Positions 12,818-23,071 of a stretch of DNA of 64,000 nucleotides are shown piece by piece (within the stretch, counting starts at the first letter, position 1; each line of letters begins with the position of its first letter). Source of the stretch: Cryptocoryne crispatula var. balansae. Its lineage: Eukaryota > Streptophyta > Magnoliopsida > Alismatales > Araceae. The position numbers and the translations under genes are program-made. The stretch is taken from assembly GCA_036172225.1 (NCBI GenBank), contig CM069930.1, forward strand, positions 23,758,530 to 23,822,529, read 5' to 3'. Under the pieces are notes generated by a model, which was not told where the DNA came from, made no database searches, and was given only the letters and a program-made list of their open reading frames with translations.

Positions 12818-13110
12818 CCCCTGAGTTGAATATGATTATGTCACTCACAAGCCCTCAGGTTGCAATGGCATAAAGCCACCTCCAAACCTATGCCTAAAAA
12901 GCCAAGTATGAACTCTTCGTGCTCCCAGGCCAATAGGCCCCGATGACATACCCTATAAACCAAGCATGTTCCCTTTCATGCTCATCAGCCAATGGGTCCC
13001 AATGCATGAAGCTGCCCAAAATTTGTATCATATAAGTTGAATGTGATTCATTCATGTTCACAAACTAAATGATACAAGACCCTTAAAACCTTATGTCCCA
13101 GGGTAAGCCT
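12818..13110 (+). repeat. Tandem array A, right part (after solo LTR)
   Basis: Degenerate units of the same array continue here: ttgaatatgattatg, caagccctcaggttgc, ggcataaagccacctcc, and later gccaagtatgaactctt and aaccaagcatgttccc. Finding the array on both sides of 9345-12817 is the main evidence that the LTR was inserted into it. Confidence 0.65.
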
Positions 13111-13439
13111 TAATCCCTCACTATCCAAAAATCCTATGGCTTGAGGAAGCCTAAATTCCGCACTCACTCAAAAAAAATCAAATGAGGGCTAAAAATAGAG
13201 ATGCCTCGGCAGACTTAGCCATTCATTTTCAATCGATTGGTTAAGGGAAAAATTGTCAAAATATACTTGACTAGGGTAAAAACATAAAAGGGTGCCCTAG
13301 GCAAAATCTGGTAACCCCGCTACATGAAAACCTCACTGAGGCATGTAGGCAAAATACAAAGAGGGCTAGTTTGGGTGAATACCTGAAAGGGCAGTCAAGC
13401 TAGTAAGAAGAAAAAAATAATAACAAAAAAAACAAACAC
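13111..13439 (+). other. 3' UTR spacer of the Tat element
   Basis: There is no coding signal here. A block with ggtgccctaggcaaaatctg and ctcactgaggcatgtaggc lies between arrays A and B. It looks like unique 3' UTR sequence of the element. Confidence 0.5.
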
Positions 13440-14130
13440 CATGCTATCATGGCCCTCAAGGCCTATATAGCTTTTCAAAATCACAAACTATCATGGTCTC
13501 CATGACCTTCATAGTCTTAAAGAGTACATATCACCATAACCAACAAGGTTTACGTGGTTATCAAACTCTTACCATCATGACCCTTTCGGTCTATATGGTT
13601 TTCAAAAGATCTCATACCATTATGACCGATTCGGTCTATATGGTTTTCAAAAGATCCCACGCTATATAGTCCTCAAGGTCTAGAAAGCTTCAAACTCCGT
13701 ACCATCATGGCTTTCTAAGCCTATATGGTTCAAACTTTACATCATCATGACCATTTTGGTCTATATGGCTTTCAAAAGCTCACATGTTATCATGGCCCTC
13801 AAGGTCTATATAGCTTCAAAGTTCATGCCATCATGGTCTTTAAGCTTATATGTTTCAAACTTTACACCATCATGGCCTTTAAACCTATATGATTCAAAAC
13901 TTCATACCATCATGACATTTAAGTCTACATAGTTACTAAGCTCATAAACCATTAAGGCCTTCCCGATCCACATGGTTCATGTTCTACAAATCTACGCCAT
14001 AAAGACCTTTAAGTCCACATGGCTCCAACAATCCTATGCAATGTGTGTGCACCATAATGATTTTTATATCTACGGACCTCAAACCCTGCATAGCCATCAA
14101 AGCTCACATAATTTTGACATTACAACATGG
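13440..14130 (+). repeat. Tandem array B in 3' UTR, about 40-60 bp unit
   Basis: More than ten degenerate copies of a unit occur, with accatcatgaccctttcgg and tctatatggttttcaaa as recurring blocks, for example near 13571, 13616, 13741, 13787, 13828, 13868 and 13906. The unit differs from array A. Related wording appears on the opposite strand at 52.6-53.6 kb beside another Tat-type integrase. Confidence 0.75.
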
Positions 14131-14783
14131 CAATTTTCAAATTTGCATAGTGTTAGGTAATACTATGTGAATACGTCAACATTTACATGATTCTTCGGAG
14201 CGACCATGTCCTACAAACAATGGAATTTGTTACATTCCACAATACAATTTTGAGAAAGGGCATGTCACAAATGAGGAGAATTCAATATTGTCAATTTGTT
14301 GACCATTGAAAGTAATACAACAAGTACAAGCCCAAGGCAAGTTGAAGCTGGATATAAGAAGAAGGGGTCAACCGAACAAGTACCAATCACAATGCCAACC
14401 AACCCCTAGATGGCCAAGCGAAAAGTCAAGCTATCTAAATCTGGAAGTATCCAACAAGCTAGGCTCTGCGCATAAGCTACTTCGACGAAGCTATACTGGC
14501 AGAAGTGGTGGGTCACTTTGAAGCAACTGTGGAACAGGAGCTCATGCCTCGCCCACGACGAGGCTATCCCCGACCACTCTTAGCCTTGACCGAGGTCCAC
14601 AACATATTAAAGTTGCCCTATCCAAAACAAAGAGAGGTGCTAATGACATAATAAAACAAATGTTTAGACATGTCTCTTACAAAAAGCTGATAGACAAAGA
14701 AAGGAAAAAGGGGATAAAATCAAACCTGTTTTGCACGAGACACTCCCCTTCAACCTCATCTCTGGGAAATGTCCCGTAGGGGG
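14131..14783 (+). other. End of 3' UTR with polypurine-tract-like segment
   Basis: No convincing gene is present. A purine-rich run (gaaaaaggggataaaa, near 14702) occurs, and the stretch ends in gtagggggcatt (14772-14783). The latter directly abuts the TG of the inferred 3' LTR and is a plausible primer site for plus-strand synthesis. Confidence 0.45.
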
Positions 14784-14799
14784 CATTTGTTAAACTGAA

Positions 14800-14836
14800 A
14801 AGAAGAAGAAGAAGAAGAAGAAGAAGAAGAAGAAGA
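14800..14836 (+). repeat. (AAG)n microsatellite
   Basis: A run of AAG repeats lies near the start of the inferred LTR. Confidence 0.9.
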
Positions 14837-15378
14837 AACAGAGCAGGGCGAAGCCCATGCTGACATCCTCGGACGAAGAAAATGGTGAGATAGTGGAAAG
14901 GAGCCAAGGAGGAGAGCGCACGGAGACTGTCGCTGCCACCTTGGTCCTACGCCGTCGTCATCACCGAGAGTTGTTGTTGCCGCCACCGAAACCCACTGTC
15001 GAGGTCACCACCGTCACCGGGAGAAAGGCACCACCGCGGTGCTTCCGTTGCGAGAGAGAAAAGCAGCGGGATAGGGAGAAGTCGTTGTCGCCTACGCAGT
15101 CACCGAAAGAAGCCGCTGCCGAGGTCTGCCATAACTGGAGAAGCCCTTATGGGCTCTGTGTCCATCACGGCGAGAGGGAGAGAGAGAAGACAAAAAGAGG
15201 GGGAGCTCCTCCCGCCACCGCCATCCTCTTGCACCGACGCCACCGTCGCTGTCGTTGCCGGAGCCCACCTCGCCGTCGTTGGAGTCTGCTTGAGCCGCCG
15301 CCGAGGTCCGCTGAAACCGTCAAGCCCTCACCGGAGCTTCCCGAGCATCAGGGAGAGAGAAACAAAACGAGAGGAGAG

Positions 15379-18300
15379 CAAGGATCGCGGGATCGGGATC
15401 GGATCCTGGATCGGTGGGGTCCGATCCGATCCGGATCGGATCGGATCGGACCGATCCAGGCCGATTCCAATGGAGCCAGACCGATCCAGAATCGGTCTGG
15501 ATCGGGTTTTTTTTTTTTGCTCTATGAAAAAATCTGGAAAATCGCCAAAAAATCTATAAAAATACATAGGACTCAGAAAAAATGTGAAAAAATATAGGGA
15601 ACACTCATACATATAAAAAATTAACAATCAATCATATAGATAGAACACATATCATATCCAATCACACAATAGAACACATCATACATCAAATAAGATACGT
15701 ATTTTTACCGAACGAGCAATCGTATCCAATCGCGCAATGAAATGACACATATTCTTCTTATCACTCTTAGTCTCGTATTACATTGCGTGAAATAAACAAA
15801 CGAAATACATTATACGTATGCCGTCACCAACCAATGGTAATGTCGGAGTAGGATGGATCGGATCTCTGTCACTGGTCATTACGATTTTCTTAAAATCTCC
15901 ATTGATTAAGTCGGTCATGGTGGCCCGTATCCGTAAGAAAGAAAATAAAGGCGGGCCGTGTCGGTCGATGCTTCATAAACTCTATGATCGGTCGGAGGTG
16001 GAGTAGAAAAGATGGTAGCCAGAGCTCGGCTATGCGAGGCCGGGCTCGGATGAAAGATGCGAACTCGTCAAAAACATTCATCCTCGTCCGGCCGTCCATG
16101 CCCACTCGAGCATGAGTGTCTTTTATCACTCAAATCATACGGACTGCTCCTCGTACGTGCGCTACTAGTAGAGCCACCCTCGCCTCGCCTTCGCACTCCC
16201 ACCTCCGCCCTCCACCTGCGCGTTGTTGTTGTGTGGGTGGGACAAATTCTTCTTCTCGTCGATGAAGGTGGTGGTGGTCTCGGTGTCAAGGAGATGATGT
16301 CGCCGTTTGATGCTTAATTTCTTCCTCTTGATGTCGGATCTCCTTGACTTGCTTCTTTGTGAAGGTAAACGTACTTATTTTAAAGCCACTAAAATAATCC
16401 CGTTCTTAGCGATGGTGGTGGTGGTAGATGGACCCGCATGCGGAATCCGTCTTTGGAACATGTGCGACGGGGGGACTCGATGTCTCTACGGAGAAGGCGT
16501 AGTCGGGGTGGATCGAAGTGGGTGTGCGCGGAACTTGACTTTCTTCGGCTTCTGCGTATCTTCTTCCTCGCACGACGCTGTCGGCTCTCCTTCGGCCCGT
16601 GATACGTCGTTCGGGTCGAACTCGGCTCTCCCTCGGCATCTTGTCTTCGCATGCTTTGATGGATGTTCTTCTTGGAATAGATATTCCCGAGTCACATCCG
16701 CCTGGGACAAGCCACGAGTAGCTTGGAGCTGTGCTCTTTGCGATACGATACACAATACTGTAAGAGCGAAATATGCAGGTCCGATGTCTTGCCTATCTTT
16801 GATATTCTTGATCCTCGGCCTCATTGTAATGGCGGTAGACAAGCTTCTCCGTCTTTGTCTTCAACCTTTATTTCTCCTCTTCGTGTGAATAAGGTTGAAG
16901 GTGCTCATTCCTCTCGCGGCTGGGATGATGATGTGCTCGACTTAGCACCGAATTGCAACGGATGCGAGTGGATTCCATCCGATCTGTTTGTCACCGTAAT
17001 CCACCACTCGGTACATTTGTAATTGTAAAGAAGACAATTACAAGCATCGATGTAACGTTATGTAAAAAAATCAAGTAACCGAAAAGTCGTTAATGAGGGT
17101 AAGCGTATTACTAGGGGACCCTATCGTAGCGAAATCTTTATGATCTGGATCCCCGTACACCCCAATCTTGTGCACTGTATGAAGTCATCGAAGAAATGAA
17201 ATAAATCGATTATCTTCTCTTCTTGAGATAAAGTTAAAAGTGTAATTAATATGAAACGTATTACTTACTTCTACCTCTGCGTACGTTCTGTCTTCTTGGG
17301 TCTTACATAGTCGTTTAATTACAGATAGTGTGCCTGATAATACTTCACCATCATTACATACTTGGCCACCACTTGTATCCTTGGGTTGAAAGTACTGCAA
17401 TAACGACATAATTACTCCATTAGTATTAGGGGTAATCTGTAAAATAGAACTTGTAATACACTTATATCACCTTATTAAAGTATACGTGAATGTCGTGGTG
17501 TAGGGTTTTGTCCCACATCATTGTCAATCACCTTCCAACGCTTCTTGTAACCCTTGGGATCTTCTCTTTAATTTTCAACTTAGCTTTATCCATAGCATCA
17601 TCTACGGTACCCATCCGATTTTTGTCATTTGAATCCACCTAAGTACACCGCACAAAGGCTCTATGACGGACGAAGTAGTATTGCACGCTTCTCCCCACCC
17701 ACTGTTATCTTATCAATTCGGTCTTTAGCGGTATCTCATGCTTGATCGAGCTCTGTATGTATCCGTGTACTCACGATGGCAGTGGAGAGAATGAACCTTT
17801 TTAAACTAAAGCTTTGTACTGTATAGGCTCTCTAATGCAATAAAATGAGTGGCGAATCTTGTGGGACCCGGTCTTATCGAAATCATGACCATCGATTATC
17901 GCGCCTCGTGATATGTAAAAGTCGTGGATGGCCGTAGATAAATGAGGTGATAAGTTGTCACTTGGTTGACCAAAGGACTTGACATTAACGTCCCTGCCGA
18001 TATCTTAACATCGAGTCGATAGAATGTGCCGCGCGGGGCACCGAAAACAAGTAGGTCGGGCCATTCGTGCTTCTTTCCTACGGCCTTATATGAGGCCTCA
18101 TTGTCTGTGACAAACTGCACAATGTTGGCCTCCCCTATCTCATCCACCACAGTGTTCATCGAAGCGAATAGATGTCTGCATTTTTCACGACACGATGCAT
18201 CGACCGACTTCGAAATACGGTGCCCTCGGAACGATACACGGGAAGTTTATAAGTGACCTCCTTGTGATTCCGGTCAATCCGTCGCACATTACGATTGCAC

Positions 18301-19016
18301 CCCCTCTCCTTGAGGATGGTTTTGAATCCATATCATCCGTGAGGTCAACTCGACGACCTCCTCGTCGAGCATTTCGTATATATATTTTGATGTAGGGGCT
18401 TGTCGAAAACGATCGCCTCGGGGTGATGTTGTTAACCGAAGGAGATTAGCACCGCCCGGGGGTGCGGTCCCCACCCCCGTTGGGGGGGTGATCACCCCCG
18501 ATGGGGATCCCAAACTGCCGGCTGCAGCCGGCCGAGGGGCCGGGGCCAAGGCCCGGGGGGGGGGAGAGGAGATCGAAGGTCCCCCCCCGACCTTGTGTAG
18601 GGTGGATCGCCCACAGGAAGGCCGGATCGCCGCCTTGGGAAGGGCTGGATCGGCCCTCACGGCTGATCGCCGGCGGGAGAAGCCTAGATCTCGAGGCCTT
18701 GGGGGGAAGAAGCGAGAAGAGGGGGCAAGTGGGGGAGAATCGGTCCGGATCGACCCCCAATAGGGGTGATCGGACCTTAAAACGCACCGGATCAATCCGG
18801 GTGGTTCGGTCGGGTCTTCACGATTTCCGGCGAATCGGTCCGGATCGACCGATTTTGGGATCGATCCGGGTGGATCGGTCCGGGATCGACCGATCCTACC
18901 GATTCCGGCCGATCCAGCCGGGATCGCTAATTCCGACTGGAATCGGATAGGTAGGTACCGATCCGATCCAAGAATCGGTCGATCCCGATCCGGATCGACC
19001 GATTCTGCAATCCATG
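15379..19016 (-). mobile_element. hAT DNA transposon, copy 2, with perfect 8-bp TSD
   Basis: Identical octamers gaggagag flank the element (15371-15378 and 19017-19024), the 8-bp duplication typical of hAT insertion. Terminal inverted repeats are CAAGGATCGCGGGATCGG at the left end and, reading in from the right end, CATGGATTGCAGAATCGG, matching at 14 of 18 positions. Dense subterminal repeats of ggatcggtccggatcgac type fill about 15395-15510 and 18770-19010. The interior holds a decayed transposase on the minus strand. At 3638 bp it is short for an autonomous copy, and I see no BED zinc finger. Confidence 0.88.
16780..18395 (-). pseudogene. hAT transposase remnant (DUF659 and hAT C-terminal dimerisation region)
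   Basis: Reading the minus strand, the order matches the related transposase at 45.3-48.8 kb. EMLDEEVVEL is followed by GAIVMCDGLTGITRRSLINF, then VVDEIGEANIVQFVTDNEAS (17896-18159), the DUF659 part of hAT transposases. Further down, YFQPKDTSGGQVCNDGEVLS and VIKRLCKTQEDR (17268-17400) match an exon of the other copy and end at a gtaagt-type donor. Near 16840-16990, EWW and IHTKRRNK-like blocks mark the C-terminal dimerisation region. Frameshifts and stops are frequent and the N-terminal BED finger is missing. Confidence 0.75.
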
Positions 19017-19360
19017 GAGGAGAGAGAGGGCAGTTCGGCGGGTCACGCACGCGAGCGGGTAAAAAAAAGTGGAGGGGGGAATAAAAAAAATTAATCGACC
19101 ACCTACTTGAGCGGTCGTGGCATCGTGGCCCCCGCGCGTGCCCACGTGTAGGCGAACGTAGGCAGAGACCCGGTCAAAGACCGAGCCTGCCACCGAGAGG
19201 TGAGCTTACCCCTCTTTTGACTTTGGTCAAACAGTGACCAAAAAAATCAGAAAAAATAAAAAAAAGGGAGGTAACTCCACCTCATTCCGATCACCCCCCA
19301 CTCCCACGAAAATGGACTTAGTGGGGTGAGTTTTTGGGAGCAGAATACCCCTAAAAATCC

Positions 19361-19368
19361 TCTATAAA
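19361..19368 (+). promoter_or_regulatory. TATA-like box of candidate LTR promoter
   Basis: The motif tataaaag follows a short GC-moderate stretch and precedes a purine-rich leader, as in plant LTR promoters. It is inferred from sequence only. Confidence 0.4.
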
Positions 19369-19484
19369 AGGGCTTGGCATGCTGTATTTACGAGGGGTGG
19401 GTCATTGGTGAGAAAGAGAGAGTTAAGAAGAGAGAGAAGTTCTGAGTTCTCACATCCTACTAGAAAAAAGGTAAAAATACCTTG

Positions 19485-19660
19485 GTTTTGTGCTACCTTT
19501 CCATAAAAATGGCTAGTTTTGCACTACCTTTCCATAAAAAGGGGCCTAAAATAGTGAACTATTTTGGATAGAAAAAAAGCCAATCCAACTTTGATCTAGC
19601 CGAAATGCTGCCGAAATTAAATGGTGTTGCGCTACCTTTCCATTAAAAGGGTCCAAAAGT
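19485..19660 (+). repeat. Three copies of a tgctacctttccataaaaa block
   Basis: The block recurs near 19490, 19525 and 19630 with small changes, followed by a shared ctattttggatagaa segment. Confidence 0.6.
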
Positions 19661-19674
19661 AGCTTGCTATTTTG

Positions 19675-19895
19675 GATAGAAATAGAAAACCCAAATCGAT
19701 AAAGCCGAAATGCCGGTCAAACCGAATGAGAATTCAAATAGAAAACTCAAATCGGTAAAGCCGAAATGCCGGTCAGACTGAATGGGAATTAAAATAGAAA
19801 ACCCGAATCGATAAAGCCGAAATGTCGATCAAACCGAATGAGAATTCTAAAAGAAAATCCAAATCAGTAACGCCGTAACACTGGCTAAACCGAAT
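19675..19895 (+). repeat. Tandem repeat, about 57-60 bp, four copies
   Basis: Each unit carries agaaaacccaaatcgataaa, gccgaaatgccggtcaaacc and gaatgagaattc. The first two are close and the last is more diverged. Confidence 0.8.
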
Positions 19896-19899
19896 AAAT

Positions 19900-20880
19900 T
19901 TTGACATGTATTGAGAAGAGAGGTTTAAATGCTCCCCTCATTTGTTGTACTTTTATGTACTCAAACCGAGATAAAATAAAATTCAAGTTCAACTGATGTG
20001 TTATATTACTTCAAAAAAGTGACATCAAATCCCCATGAACTCCGAAAGATGGATAAAAATTAAATAAGTCATTCAAATATTCCAAACTTAATCAAATAAT
20101 CAAATTTGATTAAATAAAAAATTAAATAATTACTTATTTATTAACAAAAATACCATCATAATCAAATTACGCATGTCATAAAATCATACATAAAAAATGA
20201 CCACAAATGATTACAAAACATATTAAGTTCGAATCCAACTTGACCATAAAAAATTAAATCAACTCAAATAGATAATGCTATTAAAATAATTAAGTATGCA
20301 TAACAAATCCAAATCAAATAAATGATTAAAATGTTAATAAAATGTTAACATAATCCAACCGAAATTATGTCATTAAATAATACATAAAAAATGTCAACCA
20401 ATGACTACAACAAGTTTTGTTAGATTAAAATCAACCATGAAAAATTAAAGCGATCAATATTATTAAGAACAAATATTAATAATAATAAGAAATTTACTTA
20501 AATCAAGCAAAAATGCTAATAAACACACTAAAAATGGAAATTAATTCTTATAAAAAAATAAAAAAGAGATGAACTCAAAATTGTCTAAGTCAACAAATGA
20601 CCAAAGACATAAAATCAAATCAAATCTTAAACAAAAAAAGGAGAAGAAGAAGATCAATGAACCCAAACTAAAAAGTTTGAACTAAGTTTAACCGAATTCC
20701 ATCTCATAAGGTTATGGGGACATGTCTTTCAGCTTTATATTTATGTGGATAAATGACTCCCGTTCGATATGTTGTTGTGACGATTAATCAAGGGTATTTG
20801 AGTGTTTGCTCGATGTAATTAACATCGGAATATCGCAAATCCAGTGGAGAGAGGTTAAAATTTATTTTCAAAGAACTCAG
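19900..20880. other. AT-rich part of LTR copy 3
   Basis: This is AT-rich sequence with no reading frame of note. It corresponds to the AT-rich stretch after the conserved blocks in the other two LTR copies. Confidence 0.5.
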
Positions 20881-21137
20881 AAAAACTCACAAATTAAATT
20901 GTGGTTCAGATCATCTAAATGGTGGGTGGTACCCATGTCGACACTTAGCAAATCTGCGGAATCATCGGTGTTCTTATAAAATAATACCACATCAAATTAG
21001 CAAATACTCCTATGAATACCACATATTTTCATAGTAGTCAATGTTAGTCCAAAAGAAGGAAAAAATTTTAAAAAGGAATTCTAATCCTAACAAAAAGTTT
21101 CTTTGCTTTTGAGAGAGAAAAAACGAGGTTTCAACAC

Positions 21138-21324
21138 TGAGTCATATAGTAGTGGATATATACATTGACAAAAAAAAATGCAAACACGACTAGAATGATG
21201 ACAAGGTAATATCTTGATCAAGAATTAGAATTCTTGATTAAGATCTTCGCTTTAGCAACAAAAAATACCGAGTGCCATCGAGTCCCACTCACAGTCATCA
21301 TTTATTAAAGAATGTCTTCAGTCA
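21138..21324. other. Short spacer with a 35-bp palindrome
   Basis: This is non-coding. A near-perfect palindrome spans 21211-21245, with arms cttgatcaagaatt and aattcttgattaag. Confidence 0.6.
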
Positions 21325-23071
21325 TTGTTGGCGTCAAAATTTTTCAAAAAAAAAATAGAAAACAAGAAAAGAAAGGAGGCCAACAAGGGCCAAGCCTAGG
21401 AGCAAGATGGGCAGCCCATATTTGAATCAAATCAAGCCCAATTGGGTACCCCAGCATGAGTTCTGGTCGGCCAGCCCATGAGCCCGTTTAAATCAAACAT
21501 TTCCCAACCCATAGAGGGAGCTTGCGCACAGCCCAGCAGAGGGAGGAGTTGGCTAGGCCGTGGCCAGCCAAAATGGGCCCAATTCAGACCCCTGCCAAGC
21601 CGCTGGCCCACCTGCCACCTCAGCAGGCCCAGCCGCACCAGCCACCTGTCACCCCCTCAGCCTTGACCGGTTTATAAAGGGAGGAAGCCGAGGCAGTCAG
21701 TCAAGAATTAAACTCTAGGAGAATTCAAGGAGTCAAACTCATTAAGTAACATAGGAGAACTCAAGAGTCATCTTACATTGACTCTAAAGATGACTCTTCC
21801 CATCCCCCCACTCCCTATAAGAGAGGAGGGCACGCCAAGCAAAAAAAAAAAGGAGATAGGATGCCGACAGGCTGCTGGAGCTCCCACTGCCCTTGTGCAT
21901 CTGCTGCCTCCTGCTGCCCCCTTGCACACCTGCTCCAAGCCCCTGCCCACGGCCAGAAGAAGAGCAGGAGAAGAAGAAGAGGAAGACCACTTGCTGCCCC
22001 CCCCCCTGGTGGAGGGACAATTTCAGGTGGCACTCCTCAGCCCCCCATTGCCTCCAACATCAAAAATCAGGTGGGTGAAAACAATTATATAAACATGTAG
22101 CCCTCTAAGGGCACCCCCCTCACCTCTTCTAAATTCTCTTCTCAACCCCTCTCATGGCCTAAACCGGTCTTCATCGTCATCGGCAACCCATGGCCTTAAG
22201 CAAAACCCTTTGCCAACCTCATTTTGGCCCACCGAGATTGCCCTAAAGCAGGTCATAATCTCCCCTTGTTCTGCCATTGGTTCGGCCCACTTAGAGGCAC
22301 CCAATCAGGCCCTGAAATCCCTCCAAGATTCAGACCCGAACAGGTCCTGTAGGAGGGCAATTTCCAGCCCTGTCCAGTCCCCAAATCAGGCCCCTAGCAG
22401 GTCCCATTCCGGTCCCCCAATCAGGTCCACTTGCAGTCCAGCCGAATGCCCCTTGTGTTGTGCAGACCCATTTCGGCCCACTTAAAGCCACCTGAACAGA
22501 CCTCAAAGTCAGTCCCAAATCAGACCCTTTGGTCAACCGATTAGACCCATAAGCTGGTCCCTATTCAGCCTATTTCGGCCACCTGTCAGCCCATCTAAAG
22601 GCACCCAAAGCAGACCCCAATCAGGTCCCCATTTCAGTCCAGCCAGGTCCTCCTTTGTGCAGGCCCATTCTGGCCCATCTAGTCCACCCGAACAGCCCCT
22701 TTGTGGCAAAACCAAACAGCCCCGTTGTGGCAAAACTGAGCAGCCCTCTAACAGGACCTGTTCACCACCCTTGAAAAAAAAGAATCGAGGTCCCCTTTGA
22801 TAGTCCCCATTGCGGCCTCCAAAAGAGGACAGCGGCAGCGCCACTTCAAGCAAAGAAAAGGGGAAGCAAGAACAGTACATTGCAGCTCTACAAGTGCAGA
22901 AACCTGCCATTTTTCAAGCATTGGTGGGTAGGAGTGATGTTCCGGACCCTTTCAGAATCCATACGACGGGCCGATCGTTTGTCTGGACGGGCCCTTGCAC
23001 CACCAAGACAAACAGAAGCGAACAAGTGCAGAAACCTGCCATTTTTCCAGCATTGGTGGGTAGGGGTGATG
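21325..23071 (+). other. GC-rich LTR-like sequence with a TATA-like element
   Basis: It starts at a possible LTR terminus (tgttggcgtcaaaatttt) and contains a ggtttataaaggg promoter-like motif near 21670. Long proline-rich open frames run on both strands, as expected by chance in GC-rich sequence. From 22200 to 22800 it is full of short degenerate blocks such as caggtcccc and ggcccactt, which resemble the GC-rich interior of the LTR at 9345 read on the other strand. No partner LTR was found, so the identity is open. Confidence 0.35.
22890..23071 (+). repeat. Partial tandem duplication, about 132-bp unit
   Basis: A 50-bp block beginning acaagtgcagaaacctgcca occurs at 22890-22940 and again at 23022-23071 with few differences. 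The second copy is cut off exactly where the minus-strand LTR array begins. Confidence 0.75.

Larger units (their letters stand above)
1..19459 (+). mobile_element. Decayed Tat-lineage Ty3/gypsy LTR retrotransposon, 5' end outside window
   Basis: Gag, aspartic protease, reverse transcriptase, RNase H, a second archaeal-type RNase H and integrase follow one another on the plus strand from 357 to 8674. A long 3' untranslated region with tandem arrays follows, then a candidate 3' LTR from 14784. A second RNase H after the RT-linked one is a known hallmark of the plant Tat lineage. The coding frame changes many times and contains stops, so the copy is dead. Its 5' LTR and primer-binding site would lie left of the window. 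Two later insertions interrupt it: a solo LTR at 9345-12817 and a hAT element at 15379-19016. The right boundary near 19459 is inferred from a CA-ending LTR and is less certain than the coding part. Confidence 0.8.
14784..19459 (+). mobile_element. Candidate 3' LTR of the Tat element, split by a hAT transposon
   Basis: The LTR is inferred to start TGTTAAACTG directly after the polypurine-like tract and to end ttctcaca. Without the hAT insertion (15379-19016 plus one duplicated octamer) it would be about 1.03 kb. It contains an (AAG)n microsatellite at about 14800-14836, a GC-rich stretch, and a TATA-like tataaaag near 19362 that could be the promoter. Without the 5' LTR in the window the call cannot be confirmed. 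Confidence 0.5.
19460..21137 (-). mobile_element. Minus-strand LTR, family TGTGAGAACCTCG (copy 3), degraded
   Basis: Read on the minus strand from 21137 the sequence begins TGTTGAAACCTCG. It later contains cctctctccactggat, attacatcgagcaaacactc and acccttgattaatcgtc. These blocks match the LTR copies at 9345 and 34001 in order. AT-rich sequence follows, as in those copies. Extra sequence of roughly 100 bp lies between the first blocks. The downstream boundary near 19460 is uncertain and no clean duplication was found. Confidence 0.6.

Noticed and set aside
14857..15597. 246-codon plus-strand frame rich in Arg and Pro
   Set aside because: It crosses the hAT left terminus and lies in an LTR. 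It has no domain and reflects GC-rich composition.
18289..19050. 253-codon minus-strand frame rich in DPDR/RSD repeats
   Set aside because: It is a translation of the hAT subterminal repeats (ggatcggtcc). Only the last part near 18300-18380 is genuine transposase.
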